NCBI GenBank assembly: GCA_016794465.1
Contig: JAEUKA010000014.1
Span: forward strand, 124,001 to 188,000
Length of the DNA stretch: 64,000 bases
Source of the DNA: Myxococcales bacterium
GTDB taxonomy: Bacteria > Myxococcota_A > Polyangia > Palsa-1104 > JAEUJZ01
Direction: 5' to 3'
Under the pieces are notes generated by a model. The model saw nothing but the letters and a program-made list of their open reading frames with translations. It was not told the origin of the DNA and did no database searches. How positions within the stretch are numbered: the first letter of the stretch is position 1; each line of letters opens with the position of its first letter. Positions 27,944-39,993 of this stretch are shown one piece after another. The translations under genes were made by a program, and so were the position numbers.

Positions 27944-29272
27944 TCACTTGGACGCTTGCCCGCTTTCTGATCGATCGCTGCTGGACCCAAGCCACAGCCG
28001 TCGCGTCGCCAAAAACAGCCCCAGACCGAGCCCTGCGCCGATGAGAGCAAGCACAAAATAGACCGGCCTCGCTCCATAAGAATCGACGAGCAGACCGACG
28101 CAGACCGTCGAGACGCTGTAGGCGATCGCCAAGATCGCTTGATCAAACGCAAACAGCCGACCGCGCAGTGAATCGGGGACCGCCTGCTGCATCGCGTACG
28201 TCGTCGCCTGCCACATCGCTCCGCCGCCCATGTGACCGATCGTGACCGGAATCAGGGCGATCTCGAGGCTGCCACTCATCGACAGAAACGCGTACCCGAG
28301 TGAGTAAAACATCAGACACGGCGCAATCATCAGCGAGCGACGCGACGGACGATGAACCAGCGCAAACAATAGGAACGGCCCGACGAGAGCTCCCAGTCCG
28401 CGCGCGACAAACAGCTTCGAGATCCCCTCGGAGCCGCGCAGAAACACCTTTTCCCCGAACACCGACAACAGCGCCGTCATCCCGAGCACCAGCCCCAGCA
28501 AGCCTTTGCCCAGCAGGAGCGCCATCACCTGCGGATTTTTTCGCGAAAAACTCAGCGCCTCGCCGAGTGACTCAGGCAACGACAGCGACGACGCCTGCGG
28601 CTGGGTCCGCTCGGCAGAAAACGGCGTCTTGATTCGCAGCAGCAGCAGCGCCGACACAAGGAAGCTGAGCGCATTGAGCGCAAAGGCAGCATTGCGGCCA
28701 AGATACGTCGCCACCAGCCCGCCCAGCGCCGAGCCGACCATCAGCATCGTCCCCCACGCCGAGCCCAGCAGCGCATTGGCTCGTCCGAGATCCTCGGGGG
28801 CAACCAAGTTGGGCGCAGCAGCCTCCGCCGCTGGGTCAAAGAAGCCCGAGCCCGCCGAAAGACCCGCCACCGCGACATAAGCCAAAGGCAGCAGCGACGG
28901 AGACACCACCAAAAGCGGCAGAAGCGCCAGCCCCGCACGCAAAAGATCCACAGTGACCATCAAGCGCCGACGATCCAGGCGATCGATCAGGCTGCCCGCC
29001 CACGGCGTCACCAGCAGCGGCGGCAACCCCAAGCAGACGTTGACGAGCGAAATCAGCGTCGCACTGCCGGTCTGCGCCAGCACCAGATCGTACAGCGCCA
29101 CCAGCATGAACCAGTCGCCCGCCAGGCTGATCAGCGTCGCCAGATAGGCCCGTCGAAAGTCCGCATTGCGCAACAGCAGCCCGACGTAGCTTCCTCCAAC
29201 CGGTGGTGTGGGCCGTGTGGGCCCGAGCCCTGCGGCAAGGGGATCTCGACTGTGTAAATCCGTGCTGTCCAT
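27944..29272 (-). CDS. MFS transporter (MFS_3-like exporter)
   Basis: About 442 residues with roughly 12 TM segments. The loop after TM2 is WAGSLIDRLDRRRLMV (GxxxDRxxRR-type motif A). It has the same overall layout as the MFS protein at 4144-5412. A central cytoplasmic loop (ERTQPQASSLSLPESLGEAL) separates the halves. Substrate unknown. ATG 29272 is chosen; TTG 29317 is an upstream alternative. The start is divergent from the phosphodiesterase gene at 29429, so the two may share a regulatory region of about 156 bp. Confidence 0.85.
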   Translation of the reverse strand: MDSTDLHSRDPLAAGLGPTRPTPPVGGSYVGLLLRNADFRRAYLATLISLAGDWFMLVALYDLVLAQTGSATLISLVNVCLGLPPLLVTPWAGSLIDRLDRRRLMVTVDLLRAGLALLPLLVVSPSLLPLAYVAVAGLSAGSGFFDPAAEAAAPNLVAPEDLGRANALLGSAWGTMLMVGSALGGLVATYLGRNAAFALNALSFLVSALLLLRIKTPFSAERTQPQASSLSLPESLGEALSFSRKNPQVMALLLGKGLLGLVLGMTALLSVFGEKVFLRGSEGISKLFVARGLGALVGPFLLFALVHRPSRRSLMIAPCLMFYSLGYAFLSMSGSLEIALIPVTIGHMGGGAMWQATTYAMQQAVPDSLRGRLFAFDQAILAIAYSVSTVCVGLLVDSYGARPVYFVLALIGAGLGLGLFLATRRLWLGSSSDRSESGQASK

Positions 29273-29428
29273 CCCGGTGTTCCGGCTGTTGCGAATCGCT
29301 ATCCAGGCGCCGGGCAAGCGGATTGGCCGAGCGATGCTCGTATGCCGCAGAAAAGCCGCTGGTTTGCGCGAGCTTTCGACCTGCGCTGGTAGTTGAACTG
29401 CGTGGCTTCTTGACGGTACCCTAAAATC

Positions 29429-30430
29429 ATGCGCAGAAGACCTAGCGTCTACCGGCTTGCTACCGTAAGTGCTCTTGGTCTGCTCTTGTCCTCCTTGCTG
29501 CTGCGGCTATCGGCCGACTCAGCGACGGCGAGAGCAGCCCCGGCACCGGTGACCTCGACCCCACTCCAGCCGCGACAGAGCATGCCTCTGGTGCCGCTGG
29601 TACAGCGCCAGTCGCTGACAGAGCATCAGCCCGCCGCCGTGCGCCACGTGGTGATCATCAGCGAGGACGGAATGCGCCCCGACCTCATCTACGGTCAGCA
29701 GAAGATGATCTGGCACGAGCAGCTGTATCGAAATGGCTCGTTTTCGTGGAAAGCGCGCACCATCCGCACCGCCTCGACGCTGCCGTCGCACGCTTCGATG
29801 CTCTCGGGTGTGGATGTCGACCAGCACGGGCTGACCTGGAATACCTGGCTGAAGACCCGAGGGTTTATCCGCGTACCGACGATCTTTCAGGCCGCTGGCG
29901 AGAGTGGGCTCAAGACCGCTGCGTTCGTCGGCAAGCCCAAGCTGCGCCACATCATGCCCGCTGGCACCGTCGATGTGTTCGCCCGACCCGGTTACTACTG
30001 CAAGAAGGTCAGCGACGAAGCCGCCCGTTACATCGAGCGCGAAAAGCCCGAGCTGCTGTTTGTTCACTTCTCCGATCCCGATGAGGCTGGCCACGCCGAC
30101 GGCTGGATGACGGCCAGCTATCGCAAAGCCGCGCTCGCTGCCGACGCGTGCCTGGGCACGATCTATCGGGCGCTCCAGCAAGCCAACATCCTCGACGATA
30201 CGCTGGTGATTGTCTCGGCTGATCACGGCGGTCATGCCCGAGGCCACAGCGGTGCGCTGCCGAGCGACCGCGAGATCCCGTGGATCGCCTCCGGTCCTGG
30301 CGTCCGTCGTGGCTATCACATTCGCTCGGCTGTCTCGACGATGGACACCGCCGCCACTGCCCTCGCCGCCCTGGGCCTATCGCCGCTGACCCGCATCTCT
30401 GGCCGTCCCGTCTCCGAGATCTTCCAGTAA
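29429..30430 (+). CDS. Secreted type I phosphodiesterase / alkaline-phosphatase-superfamily enzyme
   Basis: 333 residues with a signal peptide or anchor (LATVSALGLLLSSLLL) and a short linker. Superfamily metal and nucleophile sites are visible: ISEDGMRPD (first Asp), TASTLPSHASML (Thr nucleophile), HFSDPDEAGHADG (Asp/His pair), SADHGGH (Asp-His) and a later His (GHSGALP). It resembles nucleotide pyrophosphatases/phosphodiesterases more than sulfatases. Predicted periplasmic or surface-located hydrolysis of phosphodiesters; substrate unknown. Confidence 0.87.
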   Translation: MRRRPSVYRLATVSALGLLLSSLLLRLSADSATARAAPAPVTSTPLQPRQSMPLVPLVQRQSLTEHQPAAVRHVVIISEDGMRPDLIYGQQKMIWHEQLYRNGSFSWKARTIRTASTLPSHASMLSGVDVDQHGLTWNTWLKTRGFIRVPTIFQAAGESGLKTAAFVGKPKLRHIMPAGTVDVFARPGYYCKKVSDEAARYIEREKPELLFVHFSDPDEAGHADGWMTASYRKAALAADACLGTIYRALQQANILDDTLVIVSADHGGHARGHSGALPSDREIPWIASGPGVRRGYHIRSAVSTMDTAATALAALGLSPLTRISGRPVSEIFQ

Positions 30431-30643
30431 CCACCAGCAGCCTGGCTTCATCTGTGACGCAGCGCGTTGTGAGTTGTTGCGCTCGTTTTGGTACCCAGCT
30501 GCCAGCAATTTTCCGTCGCTGCGCCACCGCCTGTTGTGGCCCCGTGCTTGCACTACTTCCAGGCAGCCACGCCCTTCGGATCGCTCTTGCAGCGGTCCCT
30601 CCGAGAAGCCCCTCGGCGAGGGAAGTGCAGCACGGAGCCCGAC

Positions 30644-30994
30644 ATGCAACCAGAGCGTCACGGACAAACAGCGCAACCCTTAGTACGCAGTAACCGTGTA
30701 GACACTTTCGCAGTGCGTAATGACATACGCGCTCTGTCGATCAGTTACCGCTCCGGCACACTGCAAAAGTATTCAGGTGTGCTGATCAGCGCGGTCGCTT
30801 GGGTGGTGTTTCTGATCGGGATTGCCTACTTCCTGCTTGCCGCGATGCAGCAACAGGCAGAGGAGCTAGGTGCCGGCCTCGACTCGACGGGACAGGGCAT
30901 TCGTTACTGTCTTTCGGCGATGATCTTGTTGGCTGTGGCTGTGCCGCAGTGGGTCATGGGCGAGCGCCGGCTCAGCCGACTGCTCTCAGCCTAA
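30644..30994 (+). CDS. Small two-TM membrane protein
   Basis: 116 residues from ATG 30644 with GGAG 7 nt upstream. Two hydrophobic helices (VLISAVAWVVFLIGIAYFLLAAM and YCLSAMILLAVAVPQWVM) flank a short acidic loop. A basic N-terminal region precedes them. No family recognised. It converges with the N-ATPase operon, its stop only 6 nt from the beta-subunit stop, and does not resemble AtpQ. The longer frame from 30488 has no support. Confidence 0.55.
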   Translation: MQPERHGQTAQPLVRSNRVDTFAVRNDIRALSISYRSGTLQKYSGVLISAVAWVVFLIGIAYFLLAAMQQQAEELGAGLDSTGQGIRYCLSAMILLAVAVPQWVMGERRLSRLLSA

Positions 30995-31000
30995 CCAGGG

Positions 31001-33217
<2,217 letters not shown>

Positions 33218-33231
<14 letters not shown>

Positions 33232-34759
33232 CCGCGCCCTCTCGGTCCTTCTGCTGCTTCACCACCTGCGTCAGTGCCGTCTGAAGCTGCTGCTGTTCCT
33301 CGGCTGACAGCGGAATGCCTTGCTCGATTCGTCGCGCCAGCTGCCCCAGCTCTTCCCCGACGAGCTGTCGCAGTGCTTCGCGAAACGCGCCGACGGTTGA
33401 CACCGCCAGACCATCCAGCAGTCCCAGCTCGAGCGCTTGCAGGAGCAGCACCTGATGGGCGGTAGACAGCGGCTGAAACTGTGGCTGCTGCAGCGCCGCT
33501 CGCACCCGTCGCCCCCGCTCAATCACTCTCTGGGTTCGCTCATCGATCGCCCCGCCGAAGCGAGTAAAGACCTCCAGCTCCAAAAACTGGGCGTAGCCAA
33601 GCCGCAGACTCTCGGACACTTTGCGCAGGATCGGCTGCTGGGTCTTGCCGCCCACCCGCGAGACGCTCTTGCCGACATCGATCGCCGGCTTTTGACCTTC
33701 GTGAAACAGGCGCGGCTCCAAAAAAATTTGCCCATCGGTGATCGAGATCAAGTTGGTCGGAATGTAGGACGACAAGTTACCGGCCAGCGTCTCGGCAATC
33801 GGCAGCGTCGTCAGCGAGCCACCGCCCCGCTCTCTCGACAGTCGAGCCGCCCGCTCGAGCAGTCGCGAGTGGAGATAAAACACATCGCCCGGATACGCCT
33901 CGCGCCCCGGTGGCTGACGAAGCAGCAGCGACACCTGACGATGGATCTGCGCGTGCTTGGTCAGATCATCGAGGACCAGCAGCACATGACCACCCCGGTC
34001 ACTAAAGTACTCCGCCATCGAGCACGCCGCATACGGAGCCAGCCACTGCAGACCTGCCGCTGAGTCGGACGCAGCGACCACACAGATCGTGCGAGCTCTC
34101 GGCCCTCGCTCGCGAATCGACTCGATGGCTTGGCCGACCGACGAAGATCGCTGCCCAATCGCCGCGTAGATGCAGATCACGTCGCTGTCGTTTTGGCTGA
34201 TGATGGCGTCGATGGCGATCGCGGTCTTGCCGGTGAAGCGGTCACCAATGATGAGCTCGCGCTGACCCCGACCGAGTGGCAGCATCGCATCGATCGCGGT
34301 AATCCCGGTATGAAGTGGCTCGGTGACGGGCTGCCTTTCGGTGATGCCCGGCGCGGCTCGCTCGATCGGCAGACTGCCCGACGCCTGGATCGCAGGACCC
34401 CCGTCAAGCGGCTGACCCAGTGGGTCCACGACCCGTCCAAGCAAGGCCTCTCCCACCGGCACCGACATCACCTGACCCGTGCCACACACCACCGAGCCAG
34501 CTGCGATGCCGTCCTGACGACCGAGCAGCACGCAGCCAAGCTGATCCTCATCCAGCACCACCACCGTTCCCAGCACGCCGCCAGCAAAGCGCAGCACTTC
34601 CCCGAGCTGAGCGTGCGGCAGACCATGAACCTGCACCACCCCGTCCGCGAGCGCCGCCACCCGACCGAGCGACTCTGGCTGCGGCGAAAGATCCAACTTC
34701 AACAGCCGGCTCTGCGTCTGCGTTGACCAGTCGGACAGCGTGCGGGACAGCTCCGTCAT
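33218..34759 (-). CDS. atpA: N-ATPase subunit alpha
   Basis: 513 residues from ATG 34759 (MTELSRTL), overlapping the b gene by 4 nt. P-loop GDRFTGKT is near 171, followed by [35 protein letters not shown] and KSVSRVGGKTQQ with the Arg-finger region. Complete N-type alpha. Longer frames upstream to 35086 run antisense-like through the b gene and are not real. Confidence 0.93.
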
Positions 34760-35496
34760 CGTGGCAGCAGCTCCGCCCGAACCCGCGCAAGTCCTGCTTG
34801 AAGATGCAGCGCAAACGACAAGTGCCCGAGGCGCAGCTCGACACCTTGCACCAGCTTGGCATCGACTCGCGTGGTCAGCTGGATGGCCGTGCCTGCTGCA
34901 GTGGTCAGCTCCGCTGCGATCGCCTGCACCTGGAAGGACGACGGCTCTTGCGCCGAGATCAGCTCGCCACCATGCCGGACCAGATCGCTGAAAAATCGCT
35001 CCTGCTCGGGCTTGGGCAGCTCTGCCACTTTGCGCAGCGCCAGCTGAGCCGCCGCCACCGGGTCCACCACCACCGCTCCGTCGCAAAGCAGCCGCTCGGC
35101 CACCGACAGTCCCAGCTGCACCGCTTGTTCGCGCAGCTGTCGCTCGACCTCCACGCGCTCACTCTTTAGCAGCGCCGTCTGCCTGGTCTGCAAGTCTGTC
35201 AGCTGCTGCTCGACGATGCGACGCCGCTCGGCAAGCTCGACCTCGGCCTGCGCGTGCGCCTGTGAGAGCACCCGCTGCTTGTCGTCTTGCAGGGCCGCCA
35301 GCTTGTCCTGGTATTCCTGCTTTAGCTGCTCCGCCTGCTGTCGCACCGAGGCCGCCGCTTCCTGCTCACGCGCGACCTTCTGCTTGCGCTCCGCGATGAC
35401 CGCCAAGATCGGCCGATACAAAAAGCGCTGCAGCAGCACGACCAGCACCAAGAAGTTGATCGTCTGCAGCGCGACGTTCCACAGCGAGATCTGCAT
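34756..35496 (-). CDS. atpF: N-ATPase subunit b, fused to a delta-like C-terminal domain
   Basis: 246 residues, longer than F-type b. An N-terminal TM (NVALQTINFLVLVVLLQRFLY) leads into a long coiled coil. The C-terminal 30 residues (DAKLVQGVELRLGHLSFALHLQAGLARVR) match the last block of the delta subunit. N-ATPase operons have no delta gene, and this tail would supply it. It lies between c (3-nt gap) and alpha (4-nt overlap). Confidence 0.88.
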   Translation of the reverse strand: MQISLWNVALQTINFLVLVVLLQRFLYRPILAVIAERKQKVAREQEAAASVRQQAEQLKQEYQDKLAALQDDKQRVLSQAHAQAEVELAERRRIVEQQLTDLQTRQTALLKSERVEVERQLREQAVQLGLSVAERLLCDGAVVVDPVAAAQLALRKVAELPKPEQERFFSDLVRHGGELISAQEPSSFQVQAIAAELTTAAGTAIQLTTRVDAKLVQGVELRLGHLSFALHLQAGLARVRAELLPR

Positions 35497-35499
35497 CGC

Positions 35500-35742
35500 T
35501 TACTTAACAAACGGGTTGGCGAACAGCAGCACCAGCGCGACGACCAGACAGTAGATGGCCATCGCCTCGATCATCGCCAGTCCAACGAACAGGGATCGCG
35601 AGATCGTCGGCCCTGCTTCGGGTTGCCGCGCAATCGCTTCCATCGCCGCTTGGATCGCGCGACCCTCGGCCATTGCCGGACCCAGGGCGCCAAACGACAC
35701 CGCGATGACTGCGCCGATGATGCTTACCACCTGAACGCTCAT
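35500..35742 (-). CDS. atpE: N-ATPase subunit c (rotor ring)
   Basis: 80 residues, two TM helices joined by ARQPEA, the family loop. Glu26 in AMAEGRA lies where Na+-type c subunits have Gln, and Glu59 in IEAMAIY is the main ion carboxylate, with Tyr64 retained. The positions after Glu59 are Ala60-Met61, not the Ser/Thr ligands of Na+ rings, so proton coupling is more likely (inference). The start overlaps the a-subunit stop by 4 nt (ATGA). Ends FANPFVK. Confidence 0.93.
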   Translation of the reverse strand: MSVQVVSIIGAVIAVSFGALGPAMAEGRAIQAAMEAIARQPEAGPTISRSLFVGLAMIEAMAIYCLVVALVLLFANPFVK

Positions 35743-36440
35743 GGACGTACTGACTCCTTTGAATCGTGACCTTGGGACTTGGGATGATCTTCGACCGCTG
35801 CTGCGATGTACACCGTCGCCAAGATGGTAAAGATGTACGCTTGAACGACGCCGGTTAGAAGCCCAAACAGGATGATCGGGATCGGAACCAGCAGCCCCGC
35901 GACGGAGACAATCACGCCGAGGATCAGCCCGTGGCTCATGATGTTGCCAAACAGCCGCATCATCAGGGAAAAAGTCCGGGTCAGCTCCGACAGGACATGA
36001 ATCGGGAACAGCAGCGGCGTGGGCTGAAAGAAGTGCTTCAGGTACTGCCACAGCCCGTGACGACGAATGCCGAAGAAGTACACCGACACGAACACCACCA
36101 GTCCAAGGGCCATCACAGTCTCTAAGCGCTCGGTCGGCGGCAACAGTCCTGGCACCAGTGGCAGCGAGTTGGCGACGAGCAGAAACAGAAACAGCGTGCC
36201 AATCAGCGGCAGATAGGGCCGCCCATCCTTGCGAGTCACTTCTTCGATCTGCTCCAAGATGGTGGTGACGATGACCTCGAGGATGGCTTGGAGCTTGCCG
36301 GGCTCGGGACGAAACGATCGCCCGATGATCAGGCTGCCGATGCCGAGCACGAGCGTGATGCCGACACTGGTGAGCATCGATCCGCTGACCGGCACCGGCC
36401 CGATGGAGAGCAGCGTGGACTCATGGAGGGGTGAGATCAT
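35739..36440 (-). CDS. atpB: N-ATPase subunit a
   Basis: 233 residues from ATG 36440 (MISPLHES), with five to six hydrophobic helices. The conserved stator block is [24 protein letters not shown], carrying the essential Arg, and [25 protein letters not shown] is the C-terminal channel helix. It provides the ion half-channels next to the c ring. Overlaps atpR by 20 nt and atpE by 4 nt. Confidence 0.93.
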   Translation of the reverse strand: MISPLHESTLLSIGPVPVSGSMLTSVGITLVLGIGSLIIGRSFRPEPGKLQAILEVIVTTILEQIEEVTRKDGRPYLPLIGTLFLFLLVANSLPLVPGLLPPTERLETVMALGLVVFVSVYFFGIRRHGLWQYLKHFFQPTPLLFPIHVLSELTRTFSLMMRLFGNIMSHGLILGVIVSVAGLLVPIPIILFGLLTGVVQAYIFTILATVYIAAAVEDHPKSQGHDSKESVRP

Positions 36441-36696
36441 CGGGCTGTCTCCGAAGCCACATGTACAGGACCAAGTGCGTCGGCACAAAGCCAAGCAGCC
36501 CATAGAGCAGCACCTGCTTGCCCAGATATCCCAGCAGTGCCATCACCGAAACGAGCGCAATCAGGCGCACAAAGTGCAGCAGCACCGCCCAGCCTGATCC
36601 CGACTCTGCCGTGTAGAGCCGTGTGTTCCAGCGTAGCAGCAGCACGTAGCTTGCGGCGAGCAGCACACCGAGTCCAAACCCCAGCGCTACCATCAT
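36421..36696 (-). CDS. atpR: N-ATPase accessory membrane subunit AtpR
   Basis: About 91 residues from ATG 36696 (ATG 36693 directly follows) with GGAGG upstream. Three hydrophobic segments and the basic end [10 protein letters not shown]; AtpR is the small membrane protein that precedes subunit a in N-ATPase operons. It heads the operon here, where D, C and Q would normally precede it. Identification rests on size, topology and position. Confidence 0.75.
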   Translation of the reverse strand: MMVALGFGLGVLLAASYVLLLRWNTRLYTAESGSGWAVLLHFVRLIALVSVMALLGYLGKQVLLYGLLGFVPTHLVLYMWLRRQPDDLTPP

Positions 36697-36817
36697 TGCA
36701 GTCCTCCATTTGTCAGGCGGGCCGCGCACCGCACGAAGCGATGTCGCACCGAGCGCTCATTTCGATCCGGCATGACACGAGCATACCCTGACCGCTTCCC
36801 GTGCAAGCAGCAGGTCT

Positions 36818-36850
36818 TAAAAGCCACCTGTTTATAAAAACCACCTGTTA
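36818..36850. repeat. Direct repeat between the MBL hydrolase and the N-ATPase operon
   Basis: Two copies of TAAAA(G/A)CCACCTGTT(T)A at 36818-36834 and 36835-36850, reaching into the end of the MBL gene. Read on the minus strand the unit is ACAGGTGGNTTTTA. It could be a duplicated regulator site for the operon starting at 36696, or a simple duplication. Confidence 0.4.
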
Positions 36851-37726
36851 CAGGCGGAATCGAACCGGCGCTGATTCGCTCTCGATGGCTTGCAAGCGAC
36901 CGCCGTCCCCGCGACGAAGCCGGCTCATCGCAACCTTGGGATCGTGGGTATAGAACAGATAGGCGCCGCGCTCGCACAAGTCGCCGAGCAGCGCCGTCTT
37001 TTCATCGATGAGCAGCTCGGGATAGCGGTCATAGCCCATCGTCATCGGCAGATGCACCCAGGCTGTGCCCGGCACCAGATCTCCGGCAAACACCACCGCG
37101 CGGTCGGGCGAGGGTCCACAGACCTCCGTGAGCAGCAGCCCCGGCGTGTGCCCATCCGAGTAGTGAAAGCGGACCCCGGGCAGCAACAAGTCTTGCGTCG
37201 CCCCACGAGGAATGATGTGCAGGCGACCACTGTCGCGCAGCAGCCCTGGCAGCTCGGGGATGAACGAGGCGCGATCGCGGACGTGGGGATGCTCGGCGCG
37301 GGCGAGTGCGGCCTCACTGACGACATAGCGGGCCCGTGAAAACAACAGCCGGCGCGGCTCCGCTTCCGTGAAGGGAGCCAGCAGGCCGCCGGCATGATCG
37401 AAGTGCAGGTGCGACAAGATCACGTCGGTGATGTCATCCTCCGAAACTCCGAGGGCATGCAGGGACGCCAGCAGGACATGAGACTCCTCGACCACGCCGT
37501 AACGACTGCGCAGCTCGGGGGGAAAGAAGACGCCAATGCCTGTCTCGAGCAGGATCTTGCGGTCCCCTGTCTCGATCAGCAGCGCCCGACACGCGAGGTC
37601 GATGCGATTTTCGGAGTCAGGCGGACAGAAGCGGCTCCACAGCGCCTTGGGTGCGTTGCCGAACATTGCGCCACCATCAAGACGCTGAGAGTTGCCAAGG
37701 ACCGCCGAGACAAAGATCTCATCCAT
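36848..37726 (-). CDS. Metallo-beta-lactamase-fold hydrolase
   Basis: About 292 residues. The zinc motif SHLHFDHAGG is in the first half; the later ligands are H in DGHTPG, D in FAGDLVPG and H in YTHDPKVAM, completing a lactonase/AHL-hydrolase-like MBL site. Cytoplasmic, no signal peptide. Several starts are possible (37747, 37735, 37726); 37726 is used. Same direction as the N-ATPase operon 151 nt downstream, so it may be co-transcribed, although no functional link is known. Confidence 0.85.
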   Translation of the reverse strand: MDEIFVSAVLGNSQRLDGGAMFGNAPKALWSRFCPPDSENRIDLACRALLIETGDRKILLETGIGVFFPPELRSRYGVVEESHVLLASLHALGVSEDDITDVILSHLHFDHAGGLLAPFTEAEPRRLLFSRARYVVSEAALARAEHPHVRDRASFIPELPGLLRDSGRLHIIPRGATQDLLLPGVRFHYSDGHTPGLLLTEVCGPSPDRAVVFAGDLVPGTAWVHLPMTMGYDRYPELLIDEKTALLGDLCERGAYLFYTHDPKVAMSRLRRGDGGRLQAIESESAPVRFRL

Positions 37727-37844
37727 GCCGCCCATTATGAAGCCCATGGGGTACGGGCGGAAGTCTGCCACTTGGGAGCCAGGAGCCCACCTGCACCCCC
37801 AAGCGCCGACCTGTCCTGCGCGTGCCGACCCCCGAGCACAGCGA

Positions 37845-37892
37845 CTGACCGACTGCTCACAGCGGCTGACCGACTGCTCACAGCGGCTGACC
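37845..37892. repeat. 21-bp tandem repeat upstream of a kinase gene
   Basis: CTGACCGACTGCTCACAGCGG occurs twice in a row (37845-37865, 37866-37886), then a third partial copy (CTGACC). It sits in the 273-bp gap between divergent genes at 37726 and 38000. No promoter clearly seen. Confidence 0.6.
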
Positions 37893-37999
37893 TACCGGCG
37901 CTTTGCCGACCTCCCGGCACGCACGCAAAGCCTTTCGTGGCAGTGGCGACTTTGATAGCCTCTAGACCTAAGTAAAGTCAGCGAGACTCCGGATAGGCG

Positions 38000-39808
38000 A
38001 TGTCGCAAGAGCAGAAGGAAGCCGAGAAGCTCGTCGGTCAGGTCTTAAACAACACCTACCGGCTGGAGCAGCTTCTGGTGACGGGTGGAATGGGTGCGGT
38101 GTTTCGCGCTCGTCACGTCCGCACCGGCGGTGTCTGCGCGATCAAAGTGCTGCACTCACGGGCCGCGATGCAGGGCGACCTGAGTGAGCGCTTTCAAGAT
38201 GAAGCCCGCATCATTGCCGGTCTGCGCCACCCGAACATCGTCCAGGTCAACGATCTCGACCGGGACCGCTCAGGGATGGCGTTTATCGTCATGGAGCTGC
38301 TCGAGGGCGAGGATCTCCAAGACCGGATCGAGCGCACCGGCAGCATTCCCTTGGATGAAGCGCTGCTGATCACGCGGCAGATCTCGTCGGCGCTGCATGC
38401 GGCCCACCTGCGCGGGGTCATCCATCGCGATCTCAAGCCGCGCAACATCTTTCTGTCGCGACACGAAGAAAACGGCGAGGTGCAGCAGACGGCCAAGGTC
38501 ATCGACTTCGGCGTCTCGAAGGTGCCGCGTCCCGCCGACAAGGCCACCCGTGACCTGCTGGTGCTGGGCACGCCGCGCTACATGGCGCCCGAAGGGGCGA
38601 TGGGGCAAAACTCGCAGATTGATGGGCGCTCGGATCAGTGGTCGGTGGGCGTGATTCTGTACCGAATGCTGTCGGGGAAGCTGCCGTTTGACCACGAGAA
38701 CGTGATCGACCTGTTCAAGCAGGTCATCAACGAACAGCCGACGCCGATTGAGCAGCTGGTGCCGACGGTACCGCCCTACGTGGCAGCGGCGATTGTGCGA
38801 TCGCTGTCGAAGAAGAAGGAAGATCGCTTCCCTTCGATGCTCGAGTTCCTGCAAGCGCTGGAGCCACCACCGGTAGCGCCACCGTTTTCGTGGAAGCGCA
38901 GCCTGGTCTTTGGTCTGGCTGGTGCGGGACTGGCGGGGCTCATCGTCATGCCGCTGCTGGTGCGCGAGCTGCAAGGCAAGCAGCGGTCGGGTCAGGTCGG
39001 TCAGCTGCTGGTGCAAGCGGACGAAGCCTTGCTGGAAGAGCGCTGGGACGACGCGCTGCGGCTGGCGAGTCAAGCCCAAGCCGTGCCGGGTCAGCCGGCG
39101 TATGTCGGGTCAGCGACCGAGAACATCAAGCGTCGGGTCGAGCGCAGTCGTCAGATCTCGGGGGAGGCGCTGCAGATCATGCAGTCGCTGACCAACCAGG
39201 ACTATGACGGAGCGCTGGCGCGCAATCGCGGACTGCCGCCCCGGACGAGCTTCCGCATCACGGCGCAGCAGCACCATGATCTGTTGCAACAGCTGGTGAT
39301 TGCGCATCACTTGCAACAGGCCGAAGCAGAGCGCTCGCTCGGTAACTGCAACAAGATCGAGCCGCACGTCGCCAAGATTCTGGAGCTTTCGCCCGATCAT
39401 GTCGATGCGCTGACGGCCCGCTGGCGTCCCTGTGCGCTGATCACGGGTCAGCCGCCGGGAGCCCGCAAGATGGCTGGGTATCCCTCGCTGCGAGACTTCG
39501 ATGGCAAGCCGCTGGCGCTCGCGGGCGACTACGACAAGCAGCGCAACAACTTCGCCGAGATCGATCGATTCCTGCGCGATGCCCAGATTGCCCACCAGCG
39601 CGGCGAGTACAGCAAGGCGGTCGCGCTGGCTCACACCGCCACCCTGGTGCCGATTCGGAGCTTGCTGGCGTGGCGCATTGCCGGCGTCTCGGCCTGCCAC
39701 CTGCAAAGCCGCGACATCCTCGAGTACGTCGTTCCGCATCTTGACCAAGCCTCCAAAGAGTTTGTCCGCAGCCGCTGCACATCGATCGGCTTCAAAGTTT
39801 CGTTTTAA
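38000..39808 (+). CDS. Receptor-like Ser/Thr protein kinase
   Basis: 602 residues. The kinase domain spans about 18-290: a Gly loop TGGMGAVF (first Gly of the usual motif is Val), AIKVL with the ATP Lys, catalytic HRDLKPRN near 141, DFGVSK, and APEGAMGQ with the activation-segment end. A TM helix near 302-322 (VFGLAGAGLAGLIVMPLLV) leads to a C-terminal periplasmic helical region of about 280 residues. Catalytic residues are complete, so it should be active. Substrates unknown. ATG 38000 has a GGATAGG-type site upstream. Confidence 0.88.
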   Translation: MSQEQKEAEKLVGQVLNNTYRLEQLLVTGGMGAVFRARHVRTGGVCAIKVLHSRAAMQGDLSERFQDEARIIAGLRHPNIVQVNDLDRDRSGMAFIVMELLEGEDLQDRIERTGSIPLDEALLITRQISSALHAAHLRGVIHRDLKPRNIFLSRHEENGEVQQTAKVIDFGVSKVPRPADKATRDLLVLGTPRYMAPEGAMGQNSQIDGRSDQWSVGVILYRMLSGKLPFDHENVIDLFKQVINEQPTPIEQLVPTVPPYVAAAIVRSLSKKKEDRFPSMLEFLQALEPPPVAPPFSWKRSLVFGLAGAGLAGLIVMPLLVRELQGKQRSGQVGQLLVQADEALLEERWDDALRLASQAQAVPGQPAYVGSATENIKRRVERSRQISGEALQIMQSLTNQDYDGALARNRGLPPRTSFRITAQQHHDLLQQLVIAHHLQQAEAERSLGNCNKIEPHVAKILELSPDHVDALTARWRPCALITGQPPGARKMAGYPSLRDFDGKPLALAGDYDKQRNNFAEIDRFLRDAQIAHQRGEYSKAVALAHTATLVPIRSLLAWRIAGVSACHLQSRDILEYVVPHLDQASKEFVRSRCTSIGFKVSF

Positions 39809-39878
39809 GCGCCAGCAAAGTGGCACCCGGCATGCCGTCCCAGCCGGCGCTTCGCCCGGTTTTGGGAGGGCGCCGCCA

Positions 39879-39906
39879 TTGTCAGCGACCGCACTGGCGT
39901 GATATT
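39879..39906 (+). promoter_or_regulatory. Putative sigma-70 promoter of the YbjN-like gene
   Basis: TTGTCA (39879-39884), 16-nt spacer, GATATT (39901-39906), about 88 nt before the start at 39994. Confidence 0.4.
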
Positions 39907-39993
39907 GCTGCTATCAGCGCCGTCGAGAAAGGCACGTAGGCCCTACACCGGGGTCGAGCCGCGATGGCGCAAGCACCGCAAGCAGGAGCTTTT

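Noticed and set aside
30644-30994. Missing AtpQ or epsilon of the N-ATPase
   Set aside because: It lies on the opposite strand, has two TM helices and no AtpQ or epsilon motif.
36848-36870. tRNA T-arm-like GGAATCGAACCGG
   Set aside because: No acceptor stem or anticodon arm around it; it is the coding end of the MBL hydrolase.
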